From positions 682,001 to 746,000 of the forward strand of contig NZ_JACTAG010000002.1 of NCBI RefSeq assembly GCF_014763045.1: 64,000 nt of DNA, in the 5' to 3' direction. The notes under the pieces were generated by a model. That model was not told the DNA's origin. It saw nothing but the letters and a program-made list of their open reading frames with translations, and ran no database searches. Below, in pieces: positions 8,934-18,449 of this stretch. The stretch is from Sulfitobacter aestuariivivens (lineage in GTDB: Bacteria > Pseudomonadota > Alphaproteobacteria > Rhodobacterales > Rhodobacteraceae). The translations under genes were made by a program, and so were the position numbers. The first letter of the stretch is position 1, and each line of letters opens with the position of its first letter.

Positions 8934-10040
8934 ATGGCCAACCCTACCCTTCTCATTCTCGCAGGCGACGGCATTGGTCCCGAAGTCATGGCTCAGGTAA
9001 CCCGCGTAATCGACTGGTTCGGCGCCAAGCGCGATCTGGCTTTTGACGTGGAAAACGATCTGGTAGGCGGTGCGGCGTATGATGCGCATGGCACACCCCT
9101 GCACGACGATACCATGGCCCGCGCTCTTGAGGTTGATGCCGTCTTGCTGGGGGCCGTTGGTGGCCCGAAATATGACGATCTTGATTTCTCGGTGAAGCCT
9201 GAGCGCGGACTGCTACGGCTTCGCAAGGAAATGGACCTGTTTTCGAACCTGCGGCCTGCACAATGCTTTGATGCGTTGGCGGATTTTTCGTCGCTCAAAA
9301 AGGACGTGGTCGCAGGGCTTGATATCATGATCGTGCGCGAACTGACATCGGGTGTCTATTTCGGCGAGCCGCGCGGCATCTTCGAGGAAGGCAACGAACG
9401 CGTGGGCATCAACACCCAGCGGTATACGGAATCAGAAATCGACCGTGTCGCGCGCTCTGCCTTCGAACTGGCCAAACGGCGCGGCAACAAGGTCTGTTCG
9501 ATGGAAAAAGCCAATGTGATGGAAAGTGGCATCCTGTGGCGTGAAGTCGTGCAGCGGGTGCATGATGCAGATTATCCGGAGGTCGAGCTAAGCCACATGT
9601 ATGCTGACAATGGTGCCATGCAACTGGTGCGTGCGCCCAAGCAGTTCGATGTGATCCTCACCGATAACCTGTTTGGCGATATCCTGAGCGATTGCGCCGC
9701 GATGCTAACAGGCTCTCTTGGCATGCTGCCATCCGCATCTTTGGGCGCACCCAATGCAGAAGGAAGGCCAAAGGCGCTTTATGAACCCGTACACGGATCT
9801 GCCCCTGACATTGCTGGTCAGGGCAAGGCCAATCCTATCGCCTGCATGCTGAGCTTTGCCATGGCGCTGCGCTATTCCTTTGATCAGGGGGATGAGGCAA
9901 CGCGACTGGAGGCCGCGGTTGAAAAGGTTCTTGCGGACGGCGCCCGGACGGCGGATTTGATGGGCCCTGACGACGGCGCGCCGATTTCCACCACCGAAAT
10001 GGGCGATGCCATTCTTGCCGCTCTGGACGCAAGCCTCTGA
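8934..10040 (+). CDS. leuB: 3-isopropylmalate dehydrogenase
   Basis: LeuB oxidises and decarboxylates 3-isopropylmalate with NAD+, the third step of leucine synthesis. The 368-residue protein has the N-terminal [14 protein letters not shown], the substrate-binding region [23 protein letters not shown]...[10 protein letters not shown] and the metal/NAD region [29 protein letters not shown], followed by [12 protein letters not shown]. The start is preceded by CAGGAGC. leuCD lie 2.2 kb upstream with two unrelated genes between. Confidence 0.98.
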   Translation: MANPTLLILAGDGIGPEVMAQVTRVIDWFGAKRDLAFDVENDLVGGAAYDAHGTPLHDDTMARALEVDAVLLGAVGGPKYDDLDFSVKPERGLLRLRKEMDLFSNLRPAQCFDALADFSSLKKDVVAGLDIMIVRELTSGVYFGEPRGIFEEGNERVGINTQRYTESEIDRVARSAFELAKRRGNKVCSMEKANVMESGILWREVVQRVHDADYPEVELSHMYADNGAMQLVRAPKQFDVILTDNLFGDILSDCAAMLTGSLGMLPSASLGAPNAEGRPKALYEPVHGSAPDIAGQGKANPIACMLSFAMALRYSFDQGDEATRLEAAVEKVLADGARTADLMGPDDGAPISTTEMGDAILAALDASL

Positions 10041-10098
10041 GTTAGCATTCGGTTAATCCTGTCACGATACGCTTGGCCCACCACAATGGGATGCGCGC

Positions 10099-10737
10099 GT
10101 GATCAATCCGGATGACTGGAAGAACGACCCGTTGGTCATCGTGCAAGACGCGCTTTGGCCGCCCTGCTGGATGGCGGCAGAGGTGCTGGCCGCCGGGTGC
10201 CCTGACAAAGCGACAGAGCAGCGTCTTTTGGCTGCGTTCGACGGGGCGACCCGGATGATGCAGCACGACGCCGCACGGCTGATGACAGCTTACGGGGTGA
10301 ACATATCAGAGGAAGATCAGGCACGATTTGGCGAGGCCGCCGTTTGTCTGATTGCAAGTCGGAAACATCTGCATGCGTTTTGCAGCGCTCCTGAAGATCT
10401 GAATGTACGCGCCCGCGCCACCACATCACTTTTCCAGCACACCCAACCTTGCGTCGCTGGGGCAATTCACCATCTACGCAGGATTTTCATCTCTTTGGTC
10501 CTGCTTCGCCAGAAAGAGCAGGCACAGCAGACAAGCACGGCAATTGACGGTCTGGATCGGATCAGCAAACAGATCTTTTTCATTTCCATCAACGCCAGTG
10601 TTGAGGCCGCGCGCGCAGGTGAGGCAGGCCGTGGGTTCTTGCAGATCAGTACAGATATCCGCGCACTGTCTCAGTCAGCGCAGGCTGCGACTCGCGATCT
10701 TTCTAGTCTTGTGGCCGACAATCGGAACCAGATCTGA
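10099..10737 (+). CDS. minimal soluble chemoreceptor-like signalling protein
   Basis: The 212-residue protein has no membrane segment. Its last 70 residues (QTSTAIDGLDRISKQIFFISINASVEAARAGEAGRGF, then ISTDIRALSQSAQAATRDLSSLV) match the methyl-accepting signalling domain, with INASVEAARAGEAGRGF corresponding to the hairpin-proximal 'NAAIEAARAGE.GRGF' signature. The rest of the normal antiparallel coiled coil is missing after the tip, so it is far shorter than a receptor. The N-terminal 130 residues are helical and unassigned. It could be a cytoplasmic sensor of the Che system or a decayed receptor. Confidence 0.65.
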   Translation: MINPDDWKNDPLVIVQDALWPPCWMAAEVLAAGCPDKATEQRLLAAFDGATRMMQHDAARLMTAYGVNISEEDQARFGEAAVCLIASRKHLHAFCSAPEDLNVRARATTSLFQHTQPCVAGAIHHLRRIFISLVLLRQKEQAQQTSTAIDGLDRISKQIFFISINASVEAARAGEAGRGFLQISTDIRALSQSAQAATRDLSSLVADNRNQI

Positions 10738-10782
10738 CATCTTGCGCAAACGGGTCTTTCGCCTTAGACGCAGGCCCACGGT

Positions 10783-10859
10783 CGGGCTGTAGCGCAGCCT
10801 GGTAGCGCACCTGCTTCGGGAGCAGGGGGTCGGAGGTTCGAATCCTCTCAGCCCGACCA
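10783..10859 (+). tRNA. tRNA-Pro (anticodon CGG)
   Basis: The 77-base cloverleaf has acceptor stem CGGGCTG paired with CAGCCCG, a D arm with AGCCTGGTA, an anticodon stem CCTGC/GCAGG around loop TTCGGGA (anticodon CGG, proline), a T arm with GGTTCGAAT, and an encoded CCA. No integrated element is visible next to it. Confidence 0.97.
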
Positions 10860-10944
10860 GAATTCTCCAATCATACTCACAAAAATACCAAGCCCGTCAG
10901 AAGCGACCTGTTGGCGCACACCATGGTTGATTGCATGCAGAGCT

Positions 10945-10962
10945 TGACTGATCGATCAGTCA
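10945..10962. promoter_or_regulatory. TetR-type operator palindrome
   Basis: A perfect 18-bp palindrome (TGACTGATCGATCAGTCA) lies 16 bases before the tetR start and overlaps TTGACT, a good -35 element, at 10944. This is the typical arrangement for autorepression by a TetR regulator. A -10 placed 17 bases further would start transcription at about the ATG, so the message may be leaderless, which fits the absence of a Shine-Dalgarno. Confidence 0.8.
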
Positions 10963-10978
10963 GCGGCATGGTTGACGA

Positions 10979-11620
10979 ATGAACGTAGCCTCGCGCCCTC
11001 CTACGGACACTCAACCAGACGCCCTTCAGAAGATCCTCGAGGCGGCTGAGAGAACTTTCGCCGAGCACGGTTTTGACGGCGCCGGAATGAAAGCGCTGGC
11101 AACGCGCGCGCAGGTCAGTCAGTCATTACTGCATTATCACTTCGGCTCAAAAGGCCGTCTTTACGAGGCGGTCATTCGCAACCGCTCGACGCTTATCAAC
11201 GACGAACGCCGCGCCATGCTGGACACCTGCGACCTCTCGGCCCCGGATGGGCTGGCTCAGGTTTTTCGTGCACTTTATGCGCCAGCTCTTGGGCCCTCGG
11301 GCGGTGGACGGGCCTATGCGCGCATCTTTGCGGGGCTGATTGCCGGAAACGCGCGGGATCAGGCGCTGGTGCGCGACAATTATGACGAAACGGCGCGGTC
11401 CTTTATCGCGGCAATCAGGACCTGCCTGCCAAGGGTATCAGGGCTGGAGGCCGCGCAGATATATCTATGTGCGCTTGGCGTACTGGCCACCTCACTTGCA
11501 AAGGACGGCCGCGCCGAACGGCTGAGCCGTGCACCCGAAACACCACGTACGAATGAAGAGCTTGTTAACACTCTTGTCCGTTTCGCGCTTGGAGGAGCTG
11601 AGGCGTTTCAAAACGAATAA
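10979..11620 (+). CDS. TetR/AcrR family transcriptional regulator
   Basis: The 213-residue protein has an N-terminal DNA-binding domain (ILEAAERTFAEHGFDGAGMKALATRAQVSQSLLHYHFGSK, about residues 18-60) and an all-helical C-terminal ligand and dimer domain. A perfect palindromic operator directly upstream indicates autoregulation. The TRAP transporter and catabolic genes follow 20 bases downstream on the same strand, so it probably also controls that operon, with the imported acid or a CoA product as candidate ligand. Confidence 0.93.
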   Translation: MNVASRPPTDTQPDALQKILEAAERTFAEHGFDGAGMKALATRAQVSQSLLHYHFGSKGRLYEAVIRNRSTLINDERRAMLDTCDLSAPDGLAQVFRALYAPALGPSGGGRAYARIFAGLIAGNARDQALVRDNYDETARSFIAAIRTCLPRVSGLEAAQIYLCALGVLATSLAKDGRAERLSRAPETPRTNEELVNTLVRFALGGAEAFQNE

Positions 11621-11640
11621 GAACCATCAGGGAGGAAAGA

Positions 11641-12699
11641 ATGGGAAAATCACTGAAAATATGCGCGTTTGTTGCGGCGATGTCCGCCCCAGCAGTGACG
11701 CTGGCCGATGACTTTAACGCAACGGTCGCCGCAGGCCATCCGGCTGTTTTTCGCTGGGTCAAGATGATTGATGAGGCGTTCGCGCCCGGGATCGCTACCG
11801 CATTGGAGGGATCCGGCCACAGCATGACCTTGGACGGTCAGTACGGCGGTGCGATTGCAAAGGTCGGTGAAGAGCTTGAGACGGTTGAGGCCGGGTTGGC
11901 CGAGATCGGCATCTGCCAAAGCCTGTTCGACCCTGCAAAACTTGCTGTCCAGAATGTCACCTATTACACGCCCTTCGTTAGCGATGACCCAAGGCTGGTC
12001 TCCGAATTGATGGACGACCTGCACGGCAGCGATCCGCGCATGACCGAGGCATACACCCAAAACGGTGTGGTCTATCTTGGCGGGCCTGTGGGCATCGATG
12101 ATTACCTGTTGATGACCACCTTTCCGGTCGAAAGCCTTGCAGACCTCGACGGCAAGAAGATTGCCGCACCGGGCCCGGCAATCAACTGGCTGTCGGGAAC
12201 CGGCGCGGTCGGGGTCTCCGGCAATCTGACGACCTACTACAATGAACTGAAAGCGGGGGTTTACGATGGCGTGATTGTGTTTGCGTCTGCCGCGCTTCCC
12301 GGCAAGCTTTACGAGGTCGCACCAAACATCACGCGCGCTGGTTTGGGCGCACAATATGCGGGCGCTCTTTGCGCCAATGCCGATTGGTATGATGATCTTC
12401 CCCAAGAGGTTCAGGCGGCCCTGAATGCGGGCGCGGATGCAGCAAAGGAATGGTATCTTTCCGCACTAGAAGGCGCAGTTGAGACATCTTTCAAGGTGAT
12501 GGGCGAGAACGGTGCAACCATCACAGATGCCAGCGACGAGATGCGCGCAGCCTGGGCGGCTGGAATGGACAACGCAGCCAAATCCTGGGCCGAAGGTCTT
12601 GATGCAACGGGTGTGCCAGGGACAGAGGTGCTGGCGCTTTACATGAACGCGATGCGCGATGCCGGTGCGACCCCGCTGCGTGACTGGGACAAGGAGTGA
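11641..12699 (+). CDS. dctP: TRAP transporter solute-binding protein (DctP family)
   Basis: This is the periplasmic substrate-binding subunit of a tripartite ATP-independent transporter for organic acids, 352 residues. It has a signal peptide ending at TLAD near residue 22 and DctP features such as VESLADLDGKKIAAPGPAINWLSGTGAVGV and the helix YYNELKAGVYDGVIVFASAA. The start follows the strong site GGGAGGAAAG. It overlaps dctQ by 4 bases. The ligand cannot be read from sequence, but the downstream enzymes suggest a carboxylic acid related to a beta-keto acid route. Confidence 0.93.
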   Translation: MGKSLKICAFVAAMSAPAVTLADDFNATVAAGHPAVFRWVKMIDEAFAPGIATALEGSGHSMTLDGQYGGAIAKVGEELETVEAGLAEIGICQSLFDPAKLAVQNVTYYTPFVSDDPRLVSELMDDLHGSDPRMTEAYTQNGVVYLGGPVGIDDYLLMTTFPVESLADLDGKKIAAPGPAINWLSGTGAVGVSGNLTTYYNELKAGVYDGVIVFASAALPGKLYEVAPNITRAGLGAQYAGALCANADWYDDLPQEVQAALNAGADAAKEWYLSALEGAVETSFKVMGENGATITDASDEMRAAWAAGMDNAAKSWAEGLDATGVPGTEVLALYMNAMRDAGATPLRDWDKE

Positions 12700-13226
12700 G
12701 CACAGATCAGAGCGTAGGCCGGGCCTCACAACCCGGCCACATTCTGCGCGCTCTTGATGCGATCACACTGGCCGCGAATGTGGTCGGCTCCTGCCTGATT
12801 GTCGGCCTTGTCGCCCTGATCACCTGTGACGTAATCGGCCGCAATCTTTTTGCCACACCAGTGGCAGGCGTGCCGGAAATGGTATCGCTCTCCATTGTTG
12901 CAATTGTCTTTCTGCAAGCCCCACAGGCTTTGTCAGCCGGACGGATGACCCGCAGCGATGGGGTGATTGACATCTTGCACGCCCGGCGCCCCCGCATAGC
13001 GGCGGCACTTGAAACACTCTTCGATGGTGTCGGGATTCTGGTGCTGGGGGCGATCCTTTTTGCGCACTGGCCGATCATGACCCGGTCCTGGGAGCGCGGC
13101 GACTTTATCGGCGCTGTCGGAAACTTCACGGCACCAACGTGGCCCGTCAAAGTGATGCTGGCCATTGGCGCCACGCTGCTCGCCCTGCAATTTGCAGCGC
13201 GCATCCTGCGTAGGTTTTCAAGATGA
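12696..13226 (+). CDS. dctQ: TRAP transporter small permease (DctQ family)
   Basis: This 176-residue inner-membrane subunit has four hydrophobic segments (about 15-45, 55-75, 100-122 and 140-165) and the DctQ-like start ALDAITLAANVVGSCLIVGLVALITCDVIGRNLF. It starts at a GTG overlapping the dctP stop (GTGA) and ends overlapping dctM by 4 bases, so the three subunits are translationally coupled. Confidence 0.9.
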   Translation: MSTDQSVGRASQPGHILRALDAITLAANVVGSCLIVGLVALITCDVIGRNLFATPVAGVPEMVSLSIVAIVFLQAPQALSAGRMTRSDGVIDILHARRPRIAAALETLFDGVGILVLGAILFAHWPIMTRSWERGDFIGAVGNFTAPTWPVKVMLAIGATLLALQFAARILRRFSR

Positions 13227-14533
13227 CGCCTTTCGACATTGGCCTGATCGCGCTCGCCGTGATGGGATTGCTTGTGTTGCTGGGCATGTACGTGCCGATT
13301 GCCCTGATCGCGTGTTCTTTCATGGGTGTCTGGGCCATCAAAGGCTCTCCACTGCTTGCGTCCAAAATGCTTGGGCTTGCCGCGAACGATGCGATTTCTT
13401 CCTATTTTTTCGGGGTTGTTCCGCTTTTTGTCCTGATGGGGTTTCTCGTCAGTGAAAGCGGCATGGGTCGCGATGCTTTTGACGTGGCCAATGCCATGTT
13501 CCGGCGGATCAAGGGTGGCCTCGGGATCGGGACCATCGCGGCGAACACGATCTTTGCCGCCATCACGGGTATCTCCATCGCCTCCGCTGCCGTCTTTACG
13601 AAGATCGCGGTGCCTGAATTGCGTCGCCACGGCTACACGCCCCGGTTTTCGGTGGGGGTCGTCGCCGGATCGTCGGTGCTGGGCATGCTGATCCCGCCCA
13701 GTCTGCTTTTGATCCTGTATGGCTTGCTGACTGAGCAAAGCATCGGTGATCTTTTTGTCGCGGGCATTGGTCCAGGCCTGTTGTTGGCGGTGCTTTTTGG
13801 GGTCGGCACCCTGTTGATGGCAAAATTCACACCGCACCTTGTCGGTGAGGCTTTAGGCCACTCGGGTGCGCGTCTGTCACGGCGCGCTCTATTGGCAAAG
13901 GGCGGCCCGATCACCGGGCTGATCCTGATTGTACTTGGCGGCATTTATGCGGGTCTGTTCACCCCGGTTGAGGCCGGGGCGATCGGGACAGTCGGCGCGC
14001 TTGTGATTGGTCTTGCCAAAGGCACACTAGGCCCCCGTGCGCTTTGGCGGGTGCTGGTGGAAACCGGGTTGGTTACAGCCGCCGTGTGTTTCCTGATCAT
14101 CGCCGCCCAGATGTATTCCCGCATGCTCTCGTTTTCCGGGCTACCCGGTACATTTGGCGAAATGGTGGCCTCTGCCGAACTGGGTTTGTACGGGCTTATC
14201 TTGATCTACATTCTCGTTGTGATCTTGTTTGGCATGATCCTCGATTCTTCGTCGATCATGCTGATCCTTGTGCCGCTGATGCTGCCCGTTGTGGTGCCGA
14301 TGGGCGTTGATCTGGTTTGGTTTGGGATCGTCACGCTGATCGCGGTCGAGATCGGTTTGCTCACGCCGCCCTTCGGCATTTCGGTTTATGTGATCAAATC
14401 GACGTTGCAAGACACCGACATCACCCTTTCCGACATATTTATCGGTGCTGCCCCCTTTGTCCTGATGATGCTGATCTGCCTTGCAGCTGTCGTTGTCTTT
14501 CCTTCAATCTCAACTGGCCTTCTGAGCCGATAG
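13223..14533 (+). CDS. dctM: TRAP transporter large permease (DctM family)
   Basis: The 436-residue, roughly 12-helix subunit forms the Na+-driven translocation path. Recognisable parts are AAITGISIASAAVFTKIAVPELRRHGYTPRFSVGVVAGSSVLGMLIPPSLLLILYG, DLFVAGIGPGLLLAVLFG and the C-terminal FGMILDSSSIMLILVPLMLPV...IGLLTPPFGISVYVI. It overlaps dctQ and is followed after 8 bases by the cyclase-family gene. Confidence 0.95.
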   Translation: MTPFDIGLIALAVMGLLVLLGMYVPIALIACSFMGVWAIKGSPLLASKMLGLAANDAISSYFFGVVPLFVLMGFLVSESGMGRDAFDVANAMFRRIKGGLGIGTIAANTIFAAITGISIASAAVFTKIAVPELRRHGYTPRFSVGVVAGSSVLGMLIPPSLLLILYGLLTEQSIGDLFVAGIGPGLLLAVLFGVGTLLMAKFTPHLVGEALGHSGARLSRRALLAKGGPITGLILIVLGGIYAGLFTPVEAGAIGTVGALVIGLAKGTLGPRALWRVLVETGLVTAAVCFLIIAAQMYSRMLSFSGLPGTFGEMVASAELGLYGLILIYILVVILFGMILDSSSIMLILVPLMLPVVVPMGVDLVWFGIVTLIAVEIGLLTPPFGISVYVIKSTLQDTDITLSDIFIGAAPFVLMMLICLAAVVVFPSISTGLLSR

Positions 14534-14541
14534 GAGCCGTC

Positions 14542-15318
14542 ATGCCCAGACGTTTCATAGACCTTTCCGTCGCGCTGGAGACGGATATTCCGTCCGATCC
14601 GGAGATCATGCTGCCAGAGATCGAATACATGGATCACAGCCAAACCGCATCGCAGGTCATGGGTTTCTTTCCCGGCCTCGCGCAAGAAGATCTGCCGGGC
14701 GGCGAAGGGTGGGCTGTCGAAAAACTCAGCATCTATACCCATAACGGCACGCATCTGGATGCACCCTATCATCATCATTCGACAATGAATGGCGGCGAAC
14801 GGGCAATCACCATTGATGAGGTCCCGCTTGAATGGTGCTTCAGCGCGGGCGTAAAGCTCGATTTTCGCCAATTCGATGACGGCTATCTGGTGACACCAGA
14901 CGACATCGACGCCGAACTTGCGCGCATCGGACATATCCTGCAGCCCCTGGATATCGTGCTGGTGAACACCTCAGCCGGCGCGCGCTATGGTCATCCCGAC
15001 TATCTTGGCCGTGGCTGTGGAATGGGGCGCGACGCAACGCTGCATATGCTGAACCAGGGGGTGCGCCTTACCGGCACCGACGCCTGGAGCTGGGACGCCC
15101 CATTTTCGGAAACCGCCAAGCGGTACGCCGAAACAAAGGATGCATCGCTGATTTGGGAAGGCCACCGCGCCAGCATGGAAATCGGGTATTGCCATATCGA
15201 GAAGCTGGCCAACCTCGACCAGTTGCCGGGCTCTGGGTTCACCGTTTCCTGCTTTCCTTTCAAGATCAAAGGCGCCTCTGCCGGATTCACCCGCGCCGTC
15301 GCCATTTTTGAGGAGTGA
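14542..15318 (+). CDS. cyclase-family metal-dependent hydrolase
   Basis: This 258-residue enzyme is related to kynurenine formamidase (cyclase family, PF04199). The metal-binding signature HNGTHLDAPYHHH is at residues 67-79, with H67, H71, D73 and H77 as likely ligands. Members hydrolyse cyclic or amide bonds such as N-formylkynurenine or isatin. Length and flanking blocks (DLSVALETDIPSDPE at the N-terminus) fit. It starts 8 bases after dctM and is followed within 4 bases by a BKACE gene, so it probably acts on the compound imported by the TRAP system. The exact substrate is unknown. Confidence 0.88.
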   Translation: MPRRFIDLSVALETDIPSDPEIMLPEIEYMDHSQTASQVMGFFPGLAQEDLPGGEGWAVEKLSIYTHNGTHLDAPYHHHSTMNGGERAITIDEVPLEWCFSAGVKLDFRQFDDGYLVTPDDIDAELARIGHILQPLDIVLVNTSAGARYGHPDYLGRGCGMGRDATLHMLNQGVRLTGTDAWSWDAPFSETAKRYAETKDASLIWEGHRASMEIGYCHIEKLANLDQLPGSGFTVSCFPFKIKGASAGFTRAVAIFEE

Positions 15319-15321
15319 ACA

Positions 15322-16254
15322 ATGCCGAAAAAGACCATCATTTCCTGCGCAATCACCGGGGCGGTCCACACACCCACCATGTCGCCCCACTTGCCCGTGC
15401 ACCCCGAAACGATCGCCTCGCAAGCGATTGACGCCGCAGAGGCCGGTGCGGCAATCCTGCATCTGCATGCCCGGAATCCGGCCAACGGCGCACCCTCTGT
15501 CGATCCGGCGCATTTCGCCGACATTCTGCCGCGCATACGTGCCGAAACGGATGCTGTGATCAACATCTCAACCGGCGGCAACCCAGTCATGACGGTGGCT
15601 GAGCGTTTGCCTCCTGCCCTGACCTACAGCCCGGAAATGTGCAGCATGAACATGGGGTCTATGAATTTTGCGCTGCACCCCTTGGCGGATAAATACGACA
15701 GCTGGAATGAAGCTTGGGAAGAGGACTATCTGCGCGGGTCCGAAGGAAACATCTTTCGCAACACCTTCGCCGACATCCGTTTAATCGCAGACCAATTGGG
15801 CGGCACGGACCACAACGTGAAATTCGAGCACGAATGTTACGACGTCGGGCATCTGTACAACCTGAAATTCTGCCTCGACCGCGGGCTTTTTCAGGCGCCG
15901 ATCTTTTTACAATTTGTCATGGGTATCCTTGGTGGCATTTCGGCTGAACTGGACAATCTGACGTTCATGAAACAAACCGCCGACAAGCTTTTTGGGGACC
16001 AATACGAATGGTCGGTGATCGGTGCGGGCGCCCAGCAAATGCGCATGGCCTCTGTGGGCGCGCAAATGGGGGGGCACGTCCGTGTGGGGCTAGAGGATTC
16101 GCTTTATATCTCTCGCGGCAAGCTCGCGTCTTCAAACGCCGAGCAGGTGACCAAGGTCATTCGGATTTTGCACGAACAGGGGAACGAGGCAGCCACCCCG
16201 GATGAAGCTCGGGCAATCCTGGGCCTCAAGGGTGCCGACAAGGTGCAATTCTGA
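15322..16254 (+). CDS. BKACE-type beta-keto acid cleavage enzyme
   Basis: A DUF849/BKACE protein of 310 residues. These zinc enzymes condense a beta-keto acid with acetyl-CoA and split it into acetoacetate and a new acyl-CoA. The zinc pair H47 and H49 lies in AAILHLHARNP, and the C-terminal GGHVRVGLEDSLYISRGKLASSN contains the usual GLED segment. The family includes 3-keto-5-aminohexanoate cleavage enzyme (kce), but the context here (TRAP importer and cyclase-type hydrolase, no lysine-fermentation genes) does not support that substrate. It overlaps the next gene by one base. Confidence 0.9.
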   Translation: MPKKTIISCAITGAVHTPTMSPHLPVHPETIASQAIDAAEAGAAILHLHARNPANGAPSVDPAHFADILPRIRAETDAVINISTGGNPVMTVAERLPPALTYSPEMCSMNMGSMNFALHPLADKYDSWNEAWEEDYLRGSEGNIFRNTFADIRLIADQLGGTDHNVKFEHECYDVGHLYNLKFCLDRGLFQAPIFLQFVMGILGGISAELDNLTFMKQTADKLFGDQYEWSVIGAGAQQMRMASVGAQMGGHVRVGLEDSLYISRGKLASSNAEQVTKVIRILHEQGNEAATPDEARAILGLKGADKVQF

Positions 16255-16754
16255 TGGAGGTCACTCAACCCAAAGAGCCACTGACAGTAACTTTCATTTG
16301 CAACGGGCAGGCCGTCGGAAAGATGCGTAACGAATTAGATGTCCGCATGACCGAACCAATGGAGGAACACTTTTCATTGGCCACCGACGAAGGGCCCTTT
16401 CACGGCGGTGATGCCACAGCACCGCCCCCACTTGCGTTGTTTGTCGGTGGTCTGACGGGTTGTCTGATGACGCAATTGCGCGCTTTTGCAAAGCGAATGG
16501 ATGTGACGATTAATGACCTTCGGGTGGAAACACGGGTCTGCTGGCAATGGACCCCGCACGGGCGCATTTATGAAACAGCGCCCAAATCGTTCGACATCGA
16601 CATATTTATCGACAGCGGGTCCTCATTTGACGACCAAATCGCTTTGATCAAAGCAGCCAAGAAGGGCTGCTTTGTCGAACAAACGCTGGGGCAGAAAAAT
16701 ACCATTACCCATCGTATTCGAACCGGCCAGGGCTTTGTTCGCATCGACGGCTGA
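16254..16754 (+). CDS. OsmC family protein
   Basis: This 166-residue protein has the two cysteines of OsmC/Ohr-type thiol peroxidases, in FVGGLTGCLMTQLRAFAKRMDV (about residue 68) and KAAKKGCFVEQTLG (about residue 142). Such proteins reduce organic hydroperoxides, but several occur in catabolic operons with unknown roles. The start codon overlaps the stop of the BKACE gene (TGATG), so it belongs to this operon. Nothing shows which substrate it meets. Confidence 0.88.
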   Translation: MEVTQPKEPLTVTFICNGQAVGKMRNELDVRMTEPMEEHFSLATDEGPFHGGDATAPPPLALFVGGLTGCLMTQLRAFAKRMDVTINDLRVETRVCWQWTPHGRIYETAPKSFDIDIFIDSGSSFDDQIALIKAAKKGCFVEQTLGQKNTITHRIRTGQGFVRIDG

Positions 16755-16780
16755 TTGCCCCTTGGGCTGCGCTGTACTAT

Positions 16781-18397
16781 GTGAGCGGTAACAGTCCCAT
16801 GAAACAAAAAGGCACGCTCTTGCCCGACGCCCCTGCTTCCAACGACATTCACGATCTTTTTGTAATCGGCGGCGGCATCAACGGCTGCGGAATTGCGCGC
16901 GATGCTGCCGGGCGGGGCTTGTCGGTGGTGCTGGCCGAGATGAACGATCTTGGGGGCGCGACCTCTTCTGCGTCAACCAAGCTGTTTCACGGCGGGCTGC
17001 GCTATCTGGAATATTTTGAGATCAACCTCGTTCGGCACGCGCTGCAGGAACGCGAAACGCTTCTCAAGGCGATGCCGCATATTTCTTGGCCCATGCGTTT
17101 TGTCCTGCCCTATCACCGCGATATGCGGTTTGAGACGGACACGCCTGTGTCCAAGCTTTTGTCCGCAATCATGCCATGGATGCGCGGGCGGAGGCCTGCA
17201 TGGATGATCCGGCTGGGGCTTTTTGCGTACGACAACCTTGGGGGGCGCAAGATTTTGCCCGCCACGCGTACTTTGTCGCTGCAAGGCACACCAGAAGGTG
17301 CGCCGCTGCAGGAACGGTTCAAAAAGGCCTATGAGTATTCCGATTGCTGGGTCGAAGACGCGCGACTTGTTGCTCTCAATGCCCGCGACGCGGCAGAGCG
17401 CGGCGCCAAAATCATGGTACGCACCCGCGTCCGTTCCGCCTCATGCGAGGGTGATCTTTGGCGTGTCACAGTCGAAGAAAGCAATGGAACAACGCACGAA
17501 GTTCGCGCCCGCATGCTGATCAACGCAGGGGGCCCCTGGGTGGGCGACATCATCCAGAACACCGTGCGGGTCAACTCGACCGAGGGCGTTCGGTTGGTGC
17601 GTGGCAGCCATATTGTCACGCCGCGCCTGTATGAACACGACAAGTGCTATTTCTTCCAAGGCACCGACGGGCGCATCATATTTGCCATCCCCTACGAGAC
17701 AGATTTCACATTGATTGGCACGACGGATGCGGACCACGAAGATCCGGACGTCAAACCCATCTGCACGCCCGAAGAGCAGCGTTATCTGCTCGACTTTGCC
17801 AATGGCTATTTCAAGCAAAAATTGACGGACGACGATGTGGTCTGGACTTATTCCGGCGTCCGCCCTCTTTACGACGATGGCGCGAGATCAGCCGCATCAG
17901 CCACCCGCGATTACATTCTCAAAGTCGAAACGCAGGGCGGTGCGCCGATACTGAACATCTTCGGGGGCAAAATCACGACCTACCGCAAGCTGGCAGAAGA
18001 CGCGATGGAAAAGGTCGCGCCATTCTTTGAGAAACTTGAAGGGCATTGGACGGCAGGTGTTCCCCTGCCCGGTGGTGATTTTCCCGTCGATGGCGTGGAT
18101 GCGCTGGTGGAAAGCCTGAAAACCAACCATGAGTTTCTTGACGACCGCTGGGCGCGCCGGCTGGTGCGTGCCTATGGCACCGATGCACGACTGATCCTCA
18201 AAGATGCGGTAACGCCTGCTGACCTTGGCCGCGATTTCGGCGCAACACTGACAGAGGCAGAGGTGCGTTGGTTGATGCAGCACGAATTCGCGTGTAGCGC
18301 CAAAGATGTGCTGTGGCGACGCAGCAAGCTCGGCCTGCGTCTTGAACAGGACCAAGCGCAGGCGCTGGACAACTGGATGGCCGGCCAGTCCGCTTGA
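16781..18397 (+). CDS. glpD: glycerol-3-phosphate dehydrogenase, FAD-dependent
   Basis: GlpD oxidises glycerol-3-phosphate to dihydroxyacetone phosphate at the inner face of the membrane and feeds electrons to quinone. The 538-residue protein has the FAD site [25 protein letters not shown], the [16 protein letters not shown] block, and the C-terminal [20 protein letters not shown]. The start is a GTG at 16781, and an ATG at 16799 would also fit. glpK follows after about 50 bases. No glpR or glycerol facilitator is visible beside it. Confidence 0.95.
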   Translation: MSGNSPMKQKGTLLPDAPASNDIHDLFVIGGGINGCGIARDAAGRGLSVVLAEMNDLGGATSSASTKLFHGGLRYLEYFEINLVRHALQERETLLKAMPHISWPMRFVLPYHRDMRFETDTPVSKLLSAIMPWMRGRRPAWMIRLGLFAYDNLGGRKILPATRTLSLQGTPEGAPLQERFKKAYEYSDCWVEDARLVALNARDAAERGAKIMVRTRVRSASCEGDLWRVTVEESNGTTHEVRARMLINAGGPWVGDIIQNTVRVNSTEGVRLVRGSHIVTPRLYEHDKCYFFQGTDGRIIFAIPYETDFTLIGTTDADHEDPDVKPICTPEEQRYLLDFANGYFKQKLTDDDVVWTYSGVRPLYDDGARSAASATRDYILKVETQGGAPILNIFGGKITTYRKLAEDAMEKVAPFFEKLEGHWTAGVPLPGGDFPVDGVDALVESLKTNHEFLDDRWARRLVRAYGTDARLILKDAVTPADLGRDFGATLTEAEVRWLMQHEFACSAKDVLWRRSKLGLRLEQDQAQALDNWMAGQSA

Positions 18398-18449
18398 CAA
18401 GCTTGCCTCGGCAACAAACCATTCATCCAGTCACGACGGAGACCCCAAC

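Noticed and set aside
12707..13837. 376-codon minus-strand ORF across dctQ and dctM
   Set aside because: Antisense to two clear TRAP subunits. The translation is basic and repetitive with no hydrophobic or domain pattern.
15322..16254. Assignment as kce of lysine fermentation
   Set aside because: The family is the same, but kamA, kamD/E and kdd are absent, and the neighbours indicate a different substrate.
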